Assembly: GCA_934229395.1 (NCBI GenBank)
Contig: CAKQDL010000012.1
Location: forward strand, 1-41,342
Length of the DNA stretch: 41,342 nt
Origin: an uncultured Peptococcaceae bacterium
GTDB taxonomy: Bacteria; Bacillota; Peptococcia; Peptococcales; Peptococcaceae
Reading direction: 5' to 3'
The position numbers and the translations under genes are program-made. Shown here piece after piece: positions 1 through 8,082 of this stretch (its first letter is position 1; every line of letters begins with the position of its first letter). The notes below the pieces were generated by a model. The model made no database searches and was not told the origin of the DNA. It saw only the letters and a program-made list of their open reading frames with translations.

Positions 1-10
1 TGTGTGGTAA

Positions 11-181
11 CTTCATTCTACCAAAAGAGAGCATCATGGGTCATTTTTTATTGTTCAACTTCATTTTACAATCTACCACGATCAATCGGTGGTAGAAGGT
101 GCAAGCTGCATTTTATCCACCCATGGAGAAAGCACCGTGGACGAGCTGGCACCGCTGGAGGCCGCTGTATATATGATGGAG
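11..181 (+). other. 3' end of an unrecognised coding frame (possible gene remnant)
   Basis: One plus frame is open from base 11 to a TAA at 179-181, after an in-frame TAA at 8-10. Its last 30 codons read like real protein (VVEGASCILSTHGE, then VDELAPLEAAVYMME) and not like a shadow frame. There is no ATG or Shine-Dalgarno site near its beginning, so it is either the tail of a gene broken by a frameshift near the window edge or a chance frame. I do not recognise the family. The hairpin at 194-225 follows directly. Confidence 0.22.
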
Positions 182-182
182 T

Positions 183-225
183 AAATAATAAGGGCCATCT
201 CCTCTTCGGACGAAGGGGAGATGGC
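183..225 (-). terminator. Rho-independent terminator after prepilin peptidase gene
   Basis: The inverted repeat GCCATCTCC / GGAGATGGC (194-202 with 217-225) extends inward to a nearly perfect 15-bp stem with a tiny loop. Read on the minus strand it is followed by a T-rich tract (CTTATTATTTAC), as expected for a terminator of the minus-strand gene ending at 263. On the plus strand the T-tract is poor, so it works mainly for the minus strand. Confidence 0.65.
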
Positions 226-262
226 TCAATTTGTAAGCCCACTTTCCTTGGTGCGTAAGGCT

Positions 263-985
263 TTATTGGCATAAGCCCAAGAGCATCGCGCTACAGCCAA
301 GGGCGAGGAAGGGAATGAGGGGGATGGACGTGGGGGGCGTGGCTTTGCGAAAGGCCATGAGCCACAAGCTATAAACAAGGGCTGCGAGGCAGGCAAGGAG
401 AAAGGCGTAGGAAATATCTAGGGGGCCAAGATAGAAGCCCATCACGGCCATTAAAAGCACATCGCCGCTGCCAAGGCTGTTTTTGCCTACCTTCCTTAAA
501 AGAAGGAGGGGCAGTGCTACAGTACCCATGCCTATTATATGAAGGAACCACGCTTGGGTTTGGGTGAGCAAGAGGTCCCCAAAAAGAACCAAGACCAAAA
601 GAAGGAGGTCGCTGTCGTAAATATGCAGACTGCGCCAATCGTCTAAGGAAAGTAGGAGCAAGAGTGCGAGGGCTGTTAGCGTGGGCAGATTGTGCGCCAA
701 GGTCCACGAACCGAAGCTCAATGCAAGGCTCAAGAGCCCGCCCAAGGCTTCAAAAAAGAGCGGCGTTTTTGAAAGTGAATTTTTGCACCGTGTGCAGTGG
801 CCATGCGCGCAAAAATAGCCTAAAATAGGTACGAGGATTAAAAGAGAGATCGGCTCGTGGCAAGACGCGCAAGTGGGTCGTGGAAAAACGGCGTCCTTTA
901 TTCGCCGAGCTTGGGACAAATGCGCTGCAAGACCAAAGCAAAATGAACCGTAAACAATCAAGAAAAACGTAGACAAGAGCATCAC
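263..985 (-). CDS. Prepilin peptidase (type IV pilin / competence pseudopilin leader peptidase)
   Basis: Membrane aspartyl protease (A24 family) that cleaves and N-methylates type IV prepilins or competence pseudopilins. Seen: an N-terminal segment with GSF, a zinc-binding cytoplasmic loop with two CxxC pairs (Cys39/42 and Cys64/67, counted from base 985), about seven hydrophobic helices, an Asp pair at 115-116 and the GxGD catalytic motif (GSGD, 172-175). The length of 240 aa is normal. Start: the frame opens with GTG at 985 and ATG at 982, but neither has a spaced ribosome site. An AGGTGA at about 986-981 sits five bases before a TTG at 976, which may be the true start (237 aa). It is divergent from the PilT-like gene with only 19 bp between the reading frames, so at least one promoter must lie inside the opposite gene. 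No pilin genes are in the window, so the substrate is unknown. Confidence 0.9.
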   Translation of the reverse strand: MMLLSTFFLIVYGSFCFGLAAHLSQARRIKDAVFPRPTCASCHEPISLLILVPILGYFCAHGHCTRCKNSLSKTPLFFEALGGLLSLALSFGSWTLAHNLPTLTALALLLLLSLDDWRSLHIYDSDLLLLVLVLFGDLLLTQTQAWFLHIIGMGTVALPLLLLRKVGKNSLGSGDVLLMAVMGFYLGPLDISYAFLLACLAALVYSLWLMAFRKATPPTSIPLIPFLALGCSAMLLGLCQ

Positions 986-1004
986 CTACAAAGGATGTGA
1001 AAAC

Positions 1005-2051
1005 ATGGAGTTTATTGATAAGGCCATAGCCTGCGGGGCTACAGATGTACACATAGAGGCAGACGGACAGGCCGTGATGCGCCAATTGGGAGAGTTGGTC
1101 GCGCTGGGCCCGTGCACAAAAGCACGTTTTGAAACGCTTTTTCAAGCCCTCTACAAAAAAAGAACCTTCTTTGATTCTATTGTAGAAAACGAGGACACAA
1201 AGGTCAAAGATTTTTCGCTGTCTCTAGAAAGCGGCGAGCGGCTACGTGTGCGCCGTTATCAAACAAGAGGGCGTGCAGCCTTGGCCATTCGATTTTTACC
1301 GCGCACTGTGCCCGAGCTTGGCGATTTGGCCTGGCCAGAGGCCATCTATCATTTTGCGCGTTTGCGCAGTGGTCTTGTGCTGGTTACAGGCCCTACAGGT
1401 AGCGGAAAATCTACAACCCTGGCTGCCCTTATGACGCAAATTGCCAAGGCACGCGCCTGCCATATCATCACCTACGAAAGCCCCATTGAATATATCATAG
1501 AGGGTGAGCGGGCTCTTGTGCATCAAAGACAGGTGCCAGAGGACGCAATAAGTTTCGCCCAAGGCGCCCAAGAGGCCATGCGTTTGGATCCCGATGTGGT
1601 GATGCTGGGAGAACTGGTAGAAAAAGAAGCCATGCAAGCCGCCTTGCGCCTAGCGGAAAGTGGCCATTTGGTTTTGGCAACCATGCACGCAGCCTCATCA
1701 AGCGATGCCGTGCGTTATCTGCTCAATCATTTTGACGGCCTAGAGCGACAAATGGTGACAGAGCAATTGGCCCAATGTTTAAGAGGCGTTGTGACCCAGC
1801 GCCTTTTGGCCAACGAGGAGAAAACACAGCTTTTGCCAGTCTACGAGATTTTATTGGCCAACAGTGCTGTAAAAAATATCATCCGCACCGATGGCCTTGT
1901 GCAGCTGGCGAGTGCCATCGAAAACGGTCGCAGCGAGGGCATGATAAGCCTTGAGGAGAGCCTAGCACGGCTGGTGCAAAGACGCGCGCTTTCCTTAGCG
2001 GTGGCCAAGGACAATGCAAACAGCCTCCCACTTTTAGAGCGTTGGCTGTGA
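1005..2051 (+). CDS. pilT: PilT-like twitching/retraction ATPase (GspE/PilT family)
   Basis: Hexameric secretion-type ATPase; PilT proteins depolymerise type IV pili. Its 348 aa matches PilT length, and PilB/ComGA loading ATPases have extra N-terminal domains. Seen: the N-terminal PAS-like domain beginning with ATDVHIE, Walker A GPTGSGKST (129-137), Walker B region DPDVVMLGEL (195-204) and His box TMHAAS (226-231). The C-terminal region PVYEILLANSAVKNII matches the PilT pattern. Two motifs are degenerate. The Asp box, usually IEDPIE, is YESPIE (157-162), and the usual GEMRD after Walker B is GELVE. The Walker B glutamate is kept. Start ATG has AAAGGATG upstream. It is paired divergently with the prepilin peptidase, which supports a pilus or DNA-uptake role. 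The degenerate motifs leave open an altered ATPase rate or a ComGA-like role. Confidence 0.82.
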   Translation: MEFIDKAIACGATDVHIEADGQAVMRQLGELVALGPCTKARFETLFQALYKKRTFFDSIVENEDTKVKDFSLSLESGERLRVRRYQTRGRAALAIRFLPRTVPELGDLAWPEAIYHFARLRSGLVLVTGPTGSGKSTTLAALMTQIAKARACHIITYESPIEYIIEGERALVHQRQVPEDAISFAQGAQEAMRLDPDVVMLGELVEKEAMQAALRLAESGHLVLATMHAASSSDAVRYLLNHFDGLERQMVTEQLAQCLRGVVTQRLLANEEKTQLLPVYEILLANSAVKNIIRTDGLVQLASAIENGRSEGMISLEESLARLVQRRALSLAVAKDNANSLPLLERWL

Positions 2052-2112
2052 TTGACGTAAAAAATAAGCGTTTAAATTGTGTTACAAAACCAATAATCGT
2101 GAGTATTATTAG

Positions 2113-2141
2113 TGGATATTTGACGCCTCATAAGCTATAAT
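2113..2141 (+). promoter_or_regulatory. Predicted sigma-A promoter of the glycolytic operon
   Basis: A perfect -10 TATAAT (2136-2141) lies 17 bp after TGGATA (2113-2118), which matches four of six bases of the -35 consensus. The pgk start is 33 bases downstream of the -10. No operator was recognised. Confidence 0.55.
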
Positions 2142-2174
2142 AGATGTGTAAATTTTGACCGTAGGGGGATTAAC

Positions 2175-3368
2175 ATGGGTAAAAAAACAATAGAAGATAT
2201 TAATGTACGTGGTAAACGCGTTCTTGTGCGTGTGGACTTCAACGTACCACGCGACAAGGAAACCGGTGCTATTACCGATGATGCGCGTATGCGCGCAGCC
2301 CTTCCAACCATACAATATTTGATTGACAATGGGGCAAAGGTTATTGTCATGAGCCACCTTGGCCGTCCAAAGGGCAAGGTCAACGAAGACATGCGCCTTA
2401 CTGAAGTTGGCAAGCATTTGGCTGAGCTTTTGGGCCGTCCGGTATTAAAGCTTGACGAATGTGTAGGACCAGCTGTGACTGAAGCCGTATCAAAAATGCA
2501 AGACGGCGATGTTGTTATGCTCGAAAACGTGCGCTTCCATGCCGAAGAAGAAAAGAACGATGTGCACTTTGCCAAGGAATTGGCAGCCTTGGGCGATATC
2601 TTTGTAAACGATGCCTTTGGTACTGCGCACCGTGCGCACTGCTCCACCGCTGGCGTTGGCGCCTTCCTTCCTAGCGTTACCGGCTACCTTATGAAGAAGG
2701 AATTGGCTGGCCTTGGCGCTGCGCTTATGAAACCTGTGAAGCCTTTTGTGGCTATTATTGGCGGGGCAAAAATTTCCGATAAGATTGGCGTTGTAAGCTA
2801 CCTCATTGGCCGCGCAGATACCATCATCATTGGTGGCGGTATGGCCAACACCTTCCTCGCTGCACAAGGCTACGATATGAAGGCATCCCTCGTAGAGCCC
2901 GAAAGCATTGAAATTGCCAAGGAAACCCTAGAAAAAGCCAAAGCCAACGGCACCGACTTACTTCTCCCAATTGACTTTACCATTGCAAGCGCCTTCGATG
3001 CACCAGAAAGTGCCAAGGCCTGCGATGTAGACGCCATTGACGACGGTTGGATGGCTCTCGATATTGGCCCTAAGACCATCGAGATGTATGTTGACAAAAT
3101 CCAAGGCGCAAAGACTATCATTTGGAACGGGCCTATGGGCGTGTTTGAACAAGAAGCCTTTGCCGTTGGTACCAATGCCCTTGCGAAGGCTGTTGCTCTT
3201 AGCGACGCTTATAGCGTTGTTGGTGGCGGCGACTCTGTGGCTGCTGTTAAAAAGAGCGGCATGGCAGATAAAATCAGCCATATTTCCACCGGTGGCGGTG
3301 CTTCCCTAGAATTTATGGAAGGCCGTGTGCTTCCTGGTTTGGCTGTTATCGAAGAAAGGGAGGACTAA
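2175..3368 (+). CDS. pgk: Phosphoglycerate kinase
   Basis: Cytosolic glycolytic enzyme: 1,3-bisphosphoglycerate + ADP = 3-phosphoglycerate + ATP. Seen: the N-terminal substrate motif VRVDFNVPRD, SHLGRPKG, GGAKISDKI at the domain junction, WNGPMGVFE and the C-terminal nucleotide motif GGGDSVAAV. The 397 aa is full length. The ribosome site is a G-rich GTAGGGGGAT before ATG 2175. It is the first gene of pgk-tpiA-gpmI-eno. In many Bacillota gapA, often with the cggR regulator, comes first. Here the operon starts at pgk, so the dehydrogenase step is encoded elsewhere and may be controlled separately. Only 2 bp separate it from tpiA. Confidence 0.98.
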   Translation: MGKKTIEDINVRGKRVLVRVDFNVPRDKETGAITDDARMRAALPTIQYLIDNGAKVIVMSHLGRPKGKVNEDMRLTEVGKHLAELLGRPVLKLDECVGPAVTEAVSKMQDGDVVMLENVRFHAEEEKNDVHFAKELAALGDIFVNDAFGTAHRAHCSTAGVGAFLPSVTGYLMKKELAGLGAALMKPVKPFVAIIGGAKISDKIGVVSYLIGRADTIIIGGGMANTFLAAQGYDMKASLVEPESIEIAKETLEKAKANGTDLLLPIDFTIASAFDAPESAKACDVDAIDDGWMALDIGPKTIEMYVDKIQGAKTIIWNGPMGVFEQEAFAVGTNALAKAVALSDAYSVVGGGDSVAAVKKSGMADKISHISTGGGASLEFMEGRVLPGLAVIEERED

Positions 3369-3370
3369 GG

Positions 3371-4126
3371 ATGAGCAGACGCCCTTTATTTGTGGCCAAT
3401 TGGAAGATGAACAAAACCATTGCTGACACAAAGGCGTTTTTAAACGAATTTGCAACCTTTACCTTGCCTGAGGAAAGCGATGTGGCCATTTGCGCGCCAT
3501 TTATTAGCCTTGTTGCACTTGGTGAGCAAAATCAAGTAGGTATTGGTGCTCAAGATGTGTACCCAGCAGAAGCAGGCGCCTTTACTGGCGAAGTGTCTGC
3601 TGCCATGCTCAAGGAATGCAAGGTGCGCTATGTGATTGTTGGCCATAGCGAACGTCGCGGCATTTTAGGCGAAAGCGATGCTTTTGTGGCCGAAAAATAC
3701 CACTACTGCGTAGAAAACGGCCTTGTGCCAATTCTTTGCGTGGGTGAAAGCCTCGAAGAACGCGAAAACGGCACCGCAGAAGCTTGGTGCAAGGCACAGC
3801 TCGATGCGGTATTCACTGGTGAACATACCCTGCCAGAAGACATCATCGTGGCCTATGAACCAATTTGGGCCATTGGCACAGGCAAAACAGCCACCGATGA
3901 CGATGCAGAGGCCATGATTGGCGCCTTGCGCGCACATCTCACCACCCTTATTGGCGCAGAGAAGGCACAAAAAGCGCGTATTCTCTACGGGGGTTCTGCA
4001 AAGCCAGAAAACATTGCTGGCCTTATGCAAAAGCCAAACATTGACGGCGGTCTTATTGGCGGCGCAGCACTCAAGCCTGAAAGCTTTAGAGACCTTATTG
4101 TAAAAGGAAGTGCCAAAAATGACTAA
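3371..4126 (+). CDS. tpiA: Triosephosphate isomerase
   Basis: Interconverts dihydroxyacetone phosphate and glyceraldehyde 3-phosphate. A full-length TIM barrel of 251 aa. Catalytic residues are visible: Lys12 in NWKMNK, His92 in GHSERR, Glu163 in YEPIWAIGTGK (the flexible loop follows) and the phosphate-binding GGSAKPEN near the C-terminus. The start has an AGGGAGGACTAAGG ribosome region that spans the end of pgk. It overlaps gpmI by 8 bp, so the two are probably translationally coupled. Confidence 0.98.
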   Translation: MSRRPLFVANWKMNKTIADTKAFLNEFATFTLPEESDVAICAPFISLVALGEQNQVGIGAQDVYPAEAGAFTGEVSAAMLKECKVRYVIVGHSERRGILGESDAFVAEKYHYCVENGLVPILCVGESLEERENGTAEAWCKAQLDAVFTGEHTLPEDIIVAYEPIWAIGTGKTATDDDAEAMIGALRAHLTTLIGAEKAQKARILYGGSAKPENIAGLMQKPNIDGGLIGGAALKPESFRDLIVKGSAKND

Positions 4127-5636
4127 GCCTGTAGTATTAACCATCCTAGATGGCTGGGGCATCAACACAAGCTGCGACAACAACGCTGCTTGTCAAGCTG
4201 TGACCCCTGTTCTCGATGGCCTTTTTGCAAGCTGCCCTCATGCCAAACTTCTTTGTAGCGGCGAGGCTGTTGGCCTCCCTGCTGGCCAACAGGGCAATTC
4301 TGAGGTGGGTCATTTGAACCTCGGCGCAGGTCGCGTGGTGTATCAAGACCTTTTGCGCATCACCCGCGACATTGCTTCTGGTGCGTTTAACGAAAACCCT
4401 GCCTTTGTGCAGCTCGCAAACAACATCAAAGCGCGCGGCGGTGCTCTTCATCTTATGGGCCTTTTGTCTGATGGTGGTGTTCATTCACACCAAGAGCATC
4501 TCTTTGCCCTCTTAGAAATGGCCAAAAAGCTTGGCCTAGAAAAGGTCTATGTTCACGCCTTTATGGATGGCCGTGACGTATCTCCAACCTCTGGCGCCGG
4601 CTATATTGAAACCCTCCTAGCAAAAATGCAGGAAATTGGCGTAGGTGAGCTTGCCACCGTATCCGGTCGCTACTATGCCCTGGACCGCGATAAACGTTGG
4701 GAAAGAGTGGAACGCGCCTGGAAGGCCATGGTCAATGGCGAAGGCGAAAAAGTAACAGACGCCGTGCAAGCGGTGAAAGACTCCTATGCCAAGGATGTGA
4801 CCGACGAATTCATCGTGCCAATGGTCATCGAAGGCGTAAATGGTCGCATTCAAAAGAACGATGGCATCATTTTCTACAATTTCCGTGCCGACCGCGCCAA
4901 GCAGCTTGCGCGCAGTTTTGTAGATAAAGCCTTCGACGGTTTTGACCGTGGCGATTTTGATACGATAGAGCTTGTAAGCATGACCGAGTACGACGTGAGC
5001 CTAGGTGATATGCTCACAGTGGCTTATCCACCACTCGTTTTGGAAAATACCCTTGGCGAATGGCTTGCCAAACAAGGTAAGAAGCAATTGCGCACCGCCG
5101 AAACGGAAAAATATGCCCACGTGACCTCCTTTTTCAATGGCGGTGTAGAAGCGCCAAACGAAGGCGAGGACCGCAAGCTCGTGCCATCGCCAAAGGTCGC
5201 TACCTACGACCTCGCGCCAAGCATGAGTGCAGAGGCTGTGGCCGATGAGGTGGTAAAGGGCATAGAAAGCGAACAATACGATTTTATTTTAGTGAATTTT
5301 GCCAACCCTGATATGGTTGGTCACACTGGTATTTTGGATGCAGCAGTAGAGGCTGTACAAACTGTAGATGCGTGTGTGGGCCGTGTGCTTGAAGCCGTAA
5401 AGGCAAAAGAAGGCAAGCTGCTCATTTGCGCCGATCATGGCAACTGTGAAAAAATGGCCAATGAGGACGGTACTCCGTTTACCTCCCACACCACAAACCC
5501 AGTACCATTGATTCTTTACGGTGAAGACAAGGCCTTGAGCGATGGCACCCTAGCCGATGTGGCCCCAACAGTATTGGCATTAATGAATATAGAAGCACCA
5601 AAAGAAATGACAGGAAAGTCACTTTTAAGTGAGTAA
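4119..5636 (+). CDS. gpmI: Phosphoglycerate mutase, cofactor-independent (2,3-BPG-independent)
   Basis: Mn-dependent mutase interconverting 3- and 2-phosphoglycerate. It is the usual glycolytic mutase of Bacillota and belongs to the alkaline phosphatase superfamily. Seen: metal-binding TILDGWG (Asp11), catalytic Ser61 in QQGNSEVGH, YAFMDGRD-type segment AFMDGRDVSP, FRADRAKQL, ADHGNCEKM and SHTTNPVP. At 505 aa it is full length. I chose ATG 4119 because AAAAGGAAG lies 8 bp upstream. An upstream in-frame GTG (4110) overlaps that ribosome site. It overlaps the tpiA stop by 8 bp. Confidence 0.97.
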   Translation: MTKPVVLTILDGWGINTSCDNNAACQAVTPVLDGLFASCPHAKLLCSGEAVGLPAGQQGNSEVGHLNLGAGRVVYQDLLRITRDIASGAFNENPAFVQLANNIKARGGALHLMGLLSDGGVHSHQEHLFALLEMAKKLGLEKVYVHAFMDGRDVSPTSGAGYIETLLAKMQEIGVGELATVSGRYYALDRDKRWERVERAWKAMVNGEGEKVTDAVQAVKDSYAKDVTDEFIVPMVIEGVNGRIQKNDGIIFYNFRADRAKQLARSFVDKAFDGFDRGDFDTIELVSMTEYDVSLGDMLTVAYPPLVLENTLGEWLAKQGKKQLRTAETEKYAHVTSFFNGGVEAPNEGEDRKLVPSPKVATYDLAPSMSAEAVADEVVKGIESEQYDFILVNFANPDMVGHTGILDAAVEAVQTVDACVGRVLEAVKAKEGKLLICADHGNCEKMANEDGTPFTSHTTNPVPLILYGEDKALSDGTLADVAPTVLALMNIEAPKEMTGKSLLSE

Positions 5637-5649
5637 AGGAGATTAAAGT

Positions 5650-6933
5650 ATGTCCAAGATTGAAAACATTGTAGCAAGAGAAATCCTCGATTCCCGCGGC
5701 AACCCAACTGTAGAAGTAGACGTTTACACCGAATATGGTGTTATGGGCCGCGCTGCTGTACCATCTGGTGCATCCACTGGTGCTTTTGAAGCAGTTGAGC
5801 TTCGCGACGGCGACAAATCCCGTTACCTTGGCAAGGGTGTAACCCAAGCTGTAGCTCACGTTAACGACGACATCGCTCCACAAATGATTGGCTGGGAAGT
5901 AAGCAACCAAAACGCCATCGATGCAGAGCTCATCCGTCTTGATGGTACCGACAACAAGGGCAAGTTTGGCGCCAACGCTATTTTGGGCGTTTCCCTTGCT
6001 TGCGCAAAGGCTGCAGCTGCAGAAGCTGGCCTTCCACTTTACCGTTACATCGGTGGTGCCAATGCAAAGGTTCTTCCAGCACCAATGATGAACATTCTTA
6101 ACGGTGGGAAGCACGCAGACAACAACGTAGACATCCAAGAATTCATGGTTATGCCACTCGGCGCCAAGTCCTTCAAGGAAGGCCTACGCATGGGCACCGA
6201 AGTGTTCCATTCCCTCAAGGCTGTGCTCAAGGGCAAGGGCTACAACACCGCTGTTGGTGACGAAGGTGGCTTTGCGCCAAACCTCAAGTCCAACGAAGAA
6301 GCCTTCCAAGTCATCGTAGAAGCCATTGAAAAGGCAGGCTACGTACCAGGCGAAGACATCTACTTGGCCATCGACGTAGCATCCTCCGAGCTTTACAGGG
6401 ACGGCATCTACCACCTAGAAGGCGAAGGCGTAGACCGCAACGCCAGCGAAATGGTTGATTTCTATGAATCCATGCTCGATAAGTACCCAATCATCTCCAT
6501 TGAAGATGGTCTTTACGAAGACGACTGGGCTGGCTGGAACGAAATGACCGAACGCATCGGCAAGCGCGTACAGCTCGTTGGCGATGACCTCTTCGTAACC
6601 AACACCCGCCGTCTTTCCCGCGGTATTGCTGGTGGCACTGCAAACAGCATCCTTATTAAGGTCAACCAAATTGGTACCCTCACAGAAACCCTCGAAGCCA
6701 TCGAAATGGCAAAGGAAGCTGGCTACACCGCAGTTGTATCTCACCGCAGCGGCGAAACCGAAGACGTGACCATCGCTGACATTGCAGTAGCAACCAACGC
6801 TGGCCAAATTAAAACCGGTGCACCATCCCGTACAGACCGCGTAGCAAAATACAACCAACTTCTCCGTATCGAAGAAGAATTGGGCGAACGCGCTACCTAT
6901 CGTGGCCGTGAAGGCTTCTATAACCTCAAGTAA
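5650..6933 (+). CDS. eno: Enolase
   Basis: Mg-dependent conversion of 2-phosphoglycerate to phosphoenolpyruvate, and a component of RNA degradosomes in some bacteria. Seen: N-terminal REILDSRGNPTVE, GAN-AILGVS, catalytic-loop GDEGGFAPN, metal-binding SIEDGLYEDDW and GDDLFVTN, catalytic VSHRSGETED, and C-terminal KTGAPSRTDRVAKYNQLLRIEE. The 427 aa is full length. Ribosome site AAAGGAG is 8 bp before the ATG. It is the last glycolytic gene, and secG follows with its own promoter. Confidence 0.98.
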   Translation: MSKIENIVAREILDSRGNPTVEVDVYTEYGVMGRAAVPSGASTGAFEAVELRDGDKSRYLGKGVTQAVAHVNDDIAPQMIGWEVSNQNAIDAELIRLDGTDNKGKFGANAILGVSLACAKAAAAEAGLPLYRYIGGANAKVLPAPMMNILNGGKHADNNVDIQEFMVMPLGAKSFKEGLRMGTEVFHSLKAVLKGKGYNTAVGDEGGFAPNLKSNEEAFQVIVEAIEKAGYVPGEDIYLAIDVASSELYRDGIYHLEGEGVDRNASEMVDFYESMLDKYPIISIEDGLYEDDWAGWNEMTERIGKRVQLVGDDLFVTNTRRLSRGIAGGTANSILIKVNQIGTLTETLEAIEMAKEAGYTAVVSHRSGETEDVTIADIAVATNAGQIKTGAPSRTDRVAKYNQLLRIEEELGERATYRGREGFYNLK

Positions 6934-6936
6934 GTC

Positions 6937-6965
6937 TTGCATTGATGGCTCAAATGTGCTATCAT
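6937..6965 (+). promoter_or_regulatory. Predicted sigma-A promoter of secG
   Basis: TTGCAT (6937-6942), a 17-bp spacer and TATCAT (6960-6965) lie in the 85-bp gap after eno. The secG ribosome site AAGGAGG is downstream. No terminator was seen after eno, so some read-through from the glycolytic operon is likely. Confidence 0.5.
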
Positions 6966-7018
6966 AATTTGGTGGTTAAGAAAATTTAGCCCTATTTTCG
7001 GATTAAGGAGGATACTGT

Positions 7019-7246
7019 ATGTTGCATACCGTTTTGCAGGTTCTGCAAATTATCTGCTGCCTAGGCGTCATTGCTACAGTTTTACTGCAGTCCGGACGTA
7101 GCGCTGGTTTATCTGGCTCCATCAGTGGCGGTGCAGAAACATTCTTAGGCAAAAAAGGCATGGACGATCAGCTCGCAAAGTTCTCTGCAGCTTTTGCATT
7201 GTTGTTCATGATTTTGTCCTTTGTGCTCACCATGCTACTTGGCTAA
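7019..7246 (+). CDS. secG: Preprotein translocase subunit SecG
   Basis: Small membrane subunit of the SecYEG channel. 75 aa with two hydrophobic helices (about residues 3-22 and 55-74) and the conserved cytoplasmic stretch with LLQSGRSAGLSGSISGGAETFLGKKG between them. Strong AAGGAGG ribosome site. secG directly after eno is a common Bacillota arrangement. A terminator follows at 7258. Confidence 0.96.
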   Translation: MLHTVLQVLQIICCLGVIATVLLQSGRSAGLSGSISGGAETFLGKKGMDDQLAKFSAAFALLFMILSFVLTMLLG

Positions 7247-7257
7247 AAAATAATATA

Positions 7258-7286
7258 GATGCACGCTTCGGGGTGCATCTTTTTTT
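7258..7286 (+). terminator. Rho-independent terminator after secG
   Basis: GATGCAC (7258-7264) pairs with GTGCATC (7273-7279) around a UUCG-containing loop, followed by seven T residues (7280-7286). Confidence 0.85.
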
Positions 7287-7312
7287 GTATTTATTTATGG
7301 GAGATGGATGAT

Positions 7313-7948
7313 ATGTATTTAAATAAAAACTTCCTCGATTTTATGTTTTCTGGCAAGCTTCATTACAATGGCACCACCGAGGATCTCTTCATAGTGAACG
7401 AACCGATTGGTTTTTTGGTGGTTACCAAAGGCCGCGTGGTCATGGCTGATCCTTACGCCATCAACTACGGCGCTGTCGTGAGCGAAAAAATTGAAAGTGG
7501 CAAGTACCCAGTCAATATTCTTACCGCGCACGTAGAACCACATGATGAAGTCAAGGTAGCAGGTTTCCTCATGCGCTTTGATGAAGAGGCAGTGCCAGAC
7601 ACTTGGCAAATGTGCTTGCCAAACTTTGTCAACGACAAGGAAATTCCGGACGATGGCTATTATGGCGTTTCTACAGAAAGTGGCAACCTCACCATCTGCG
7701 CAGAGCAAACCGTCGGCTGGCTCGTGGAACACATCGACGAATCGGCAGAGGTATTGGCAGATATTGAAAAGCAAATCAGCGAAACCTATTTTTCTAACGG
7801 TGGCGTGGCCAACACCATTCTCCCTGGGCTAGAAGTGAACCTCATTACCATGGTAGGTGGCTCTCCAGCGCAAGGCTATCCTGCTTATTGGGGCTACAAG
7901 GATGGCAAGGTTGTTTGCATGGCTGTCGATTTTCTTGTAGCAGACTAA
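7313..7948 (+). CDS. DUF4241-like protein
   Basis: A 211-aa soluble protein with no signal peptide or membrane segment. The pattern of a short lead-in, TKGRVVMADPYAI, GKYPVNI and repeated beta-strand segments resembles the DUF4241 family, whose function is unknown. I did not verify this by search. Start ATG 7313 is chosen because ATGGGAG lies 9 bp upstream. In-frame ATGs at 7304 (too close to that site) and in the secG terminator are poorer. It stands alone between the secG terminator and the pyrG leader, and may be transcribed by read-through because no clear promoter was seen. Confidence 0.7.
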   Translation: MYLNKNFLDFMFSGKLHYNGTTEDLFIVNEPIGFLVVTKGRVVMADPYAINYGAVVSEKIESGKYPVNILTAHVEPHDEVKVAGFLMRFDEEAVPDTWQMCLPNFVNDKEIPDDGYYGVSTESGNLTICAEQTVGWLVEHIDESAEVLADIEKQISETYFSNGGVANTILPGLEVNLITMVGGSPAQGYPAYWGYKDGKVVCMAVDFLVAD

Positions 7949-7958
7949 GCATTCTCTC

Positions 7959-7987
7959 TTGACAGCGGCTATAATAATCAGTATTAT
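7959..7987 (+). promoter_or_regulatory. pyrG promoter
   Basis: Perfect -35 TTGACA (7959-7964), 17-bp spacer and TATTAT (7982-7987). Six bases later comes GGGC (7994-7997), the initiation sequence needed for reiterative G addition in pyrG leaders. Confidence 0.85.
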
Positions 7988-7993
7988 TTTATA

Positions 7994-8058
7994 GGGCACC
8001 CTTTTAAGGGTCGTAGTATGTAAATTCGTCCCTATTCATGAGAATAGGGATTTTTTTT
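7994..8058 (+). promoter_or_regulatory. pyrG leader: CTP-sensing reiterative-transcription attenuator
   Basis: The predicted transcript starts GGGCACCC. A 9-bp hairpin TCCCTATTC / GAATAGGGA (8029-8037 with 8042-8050) with an ATGA loop and eight T residues (8051-8058) forms a strong terminator 25 bases before pyrG. In the studied Bacillus and Lactococcus pyrG leaders, low CTP stalls RNA polymerase before the first C. Extra G residues are then added at the 5' end, pair with the pyrimidine-rich 5' arm of the terminator and prevent termination. All parts are present here: a GGGC start, a CCC-containing 5' arm and the terminator. A short palindrome ACCCTTTTAAGGGT (7998-8011) lies between them and might modulate folding. 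Confidence 0.85.
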
Positions 8059-8082
8059 GTTATTATATTGAGGAGGAGCTTT

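Noticed and set aside
1..272. Small frames at the window start (84 aa plus, 68 aa minus)
   Set aside because: Both pass through the terminator hairpin and have no ribosome site or family resemblance. The frame 11-181 on the plus strand is the only protein-like one.
263..2051. ComGA (competence) assignment of the ATPase
   Set aside because: 348 aa, the short N-terminal region and the EILLANSAVKNII region fit PilT better. ComGA would be followed by comGB and comGC, which are absent.
7259..7313. Start of the DUF4241-like gene inside the secG terminator
   Set aside because: The N-terminal extension is translated from the terminator hairpin and T-run. ATG 7313 has a proper ribosome site.
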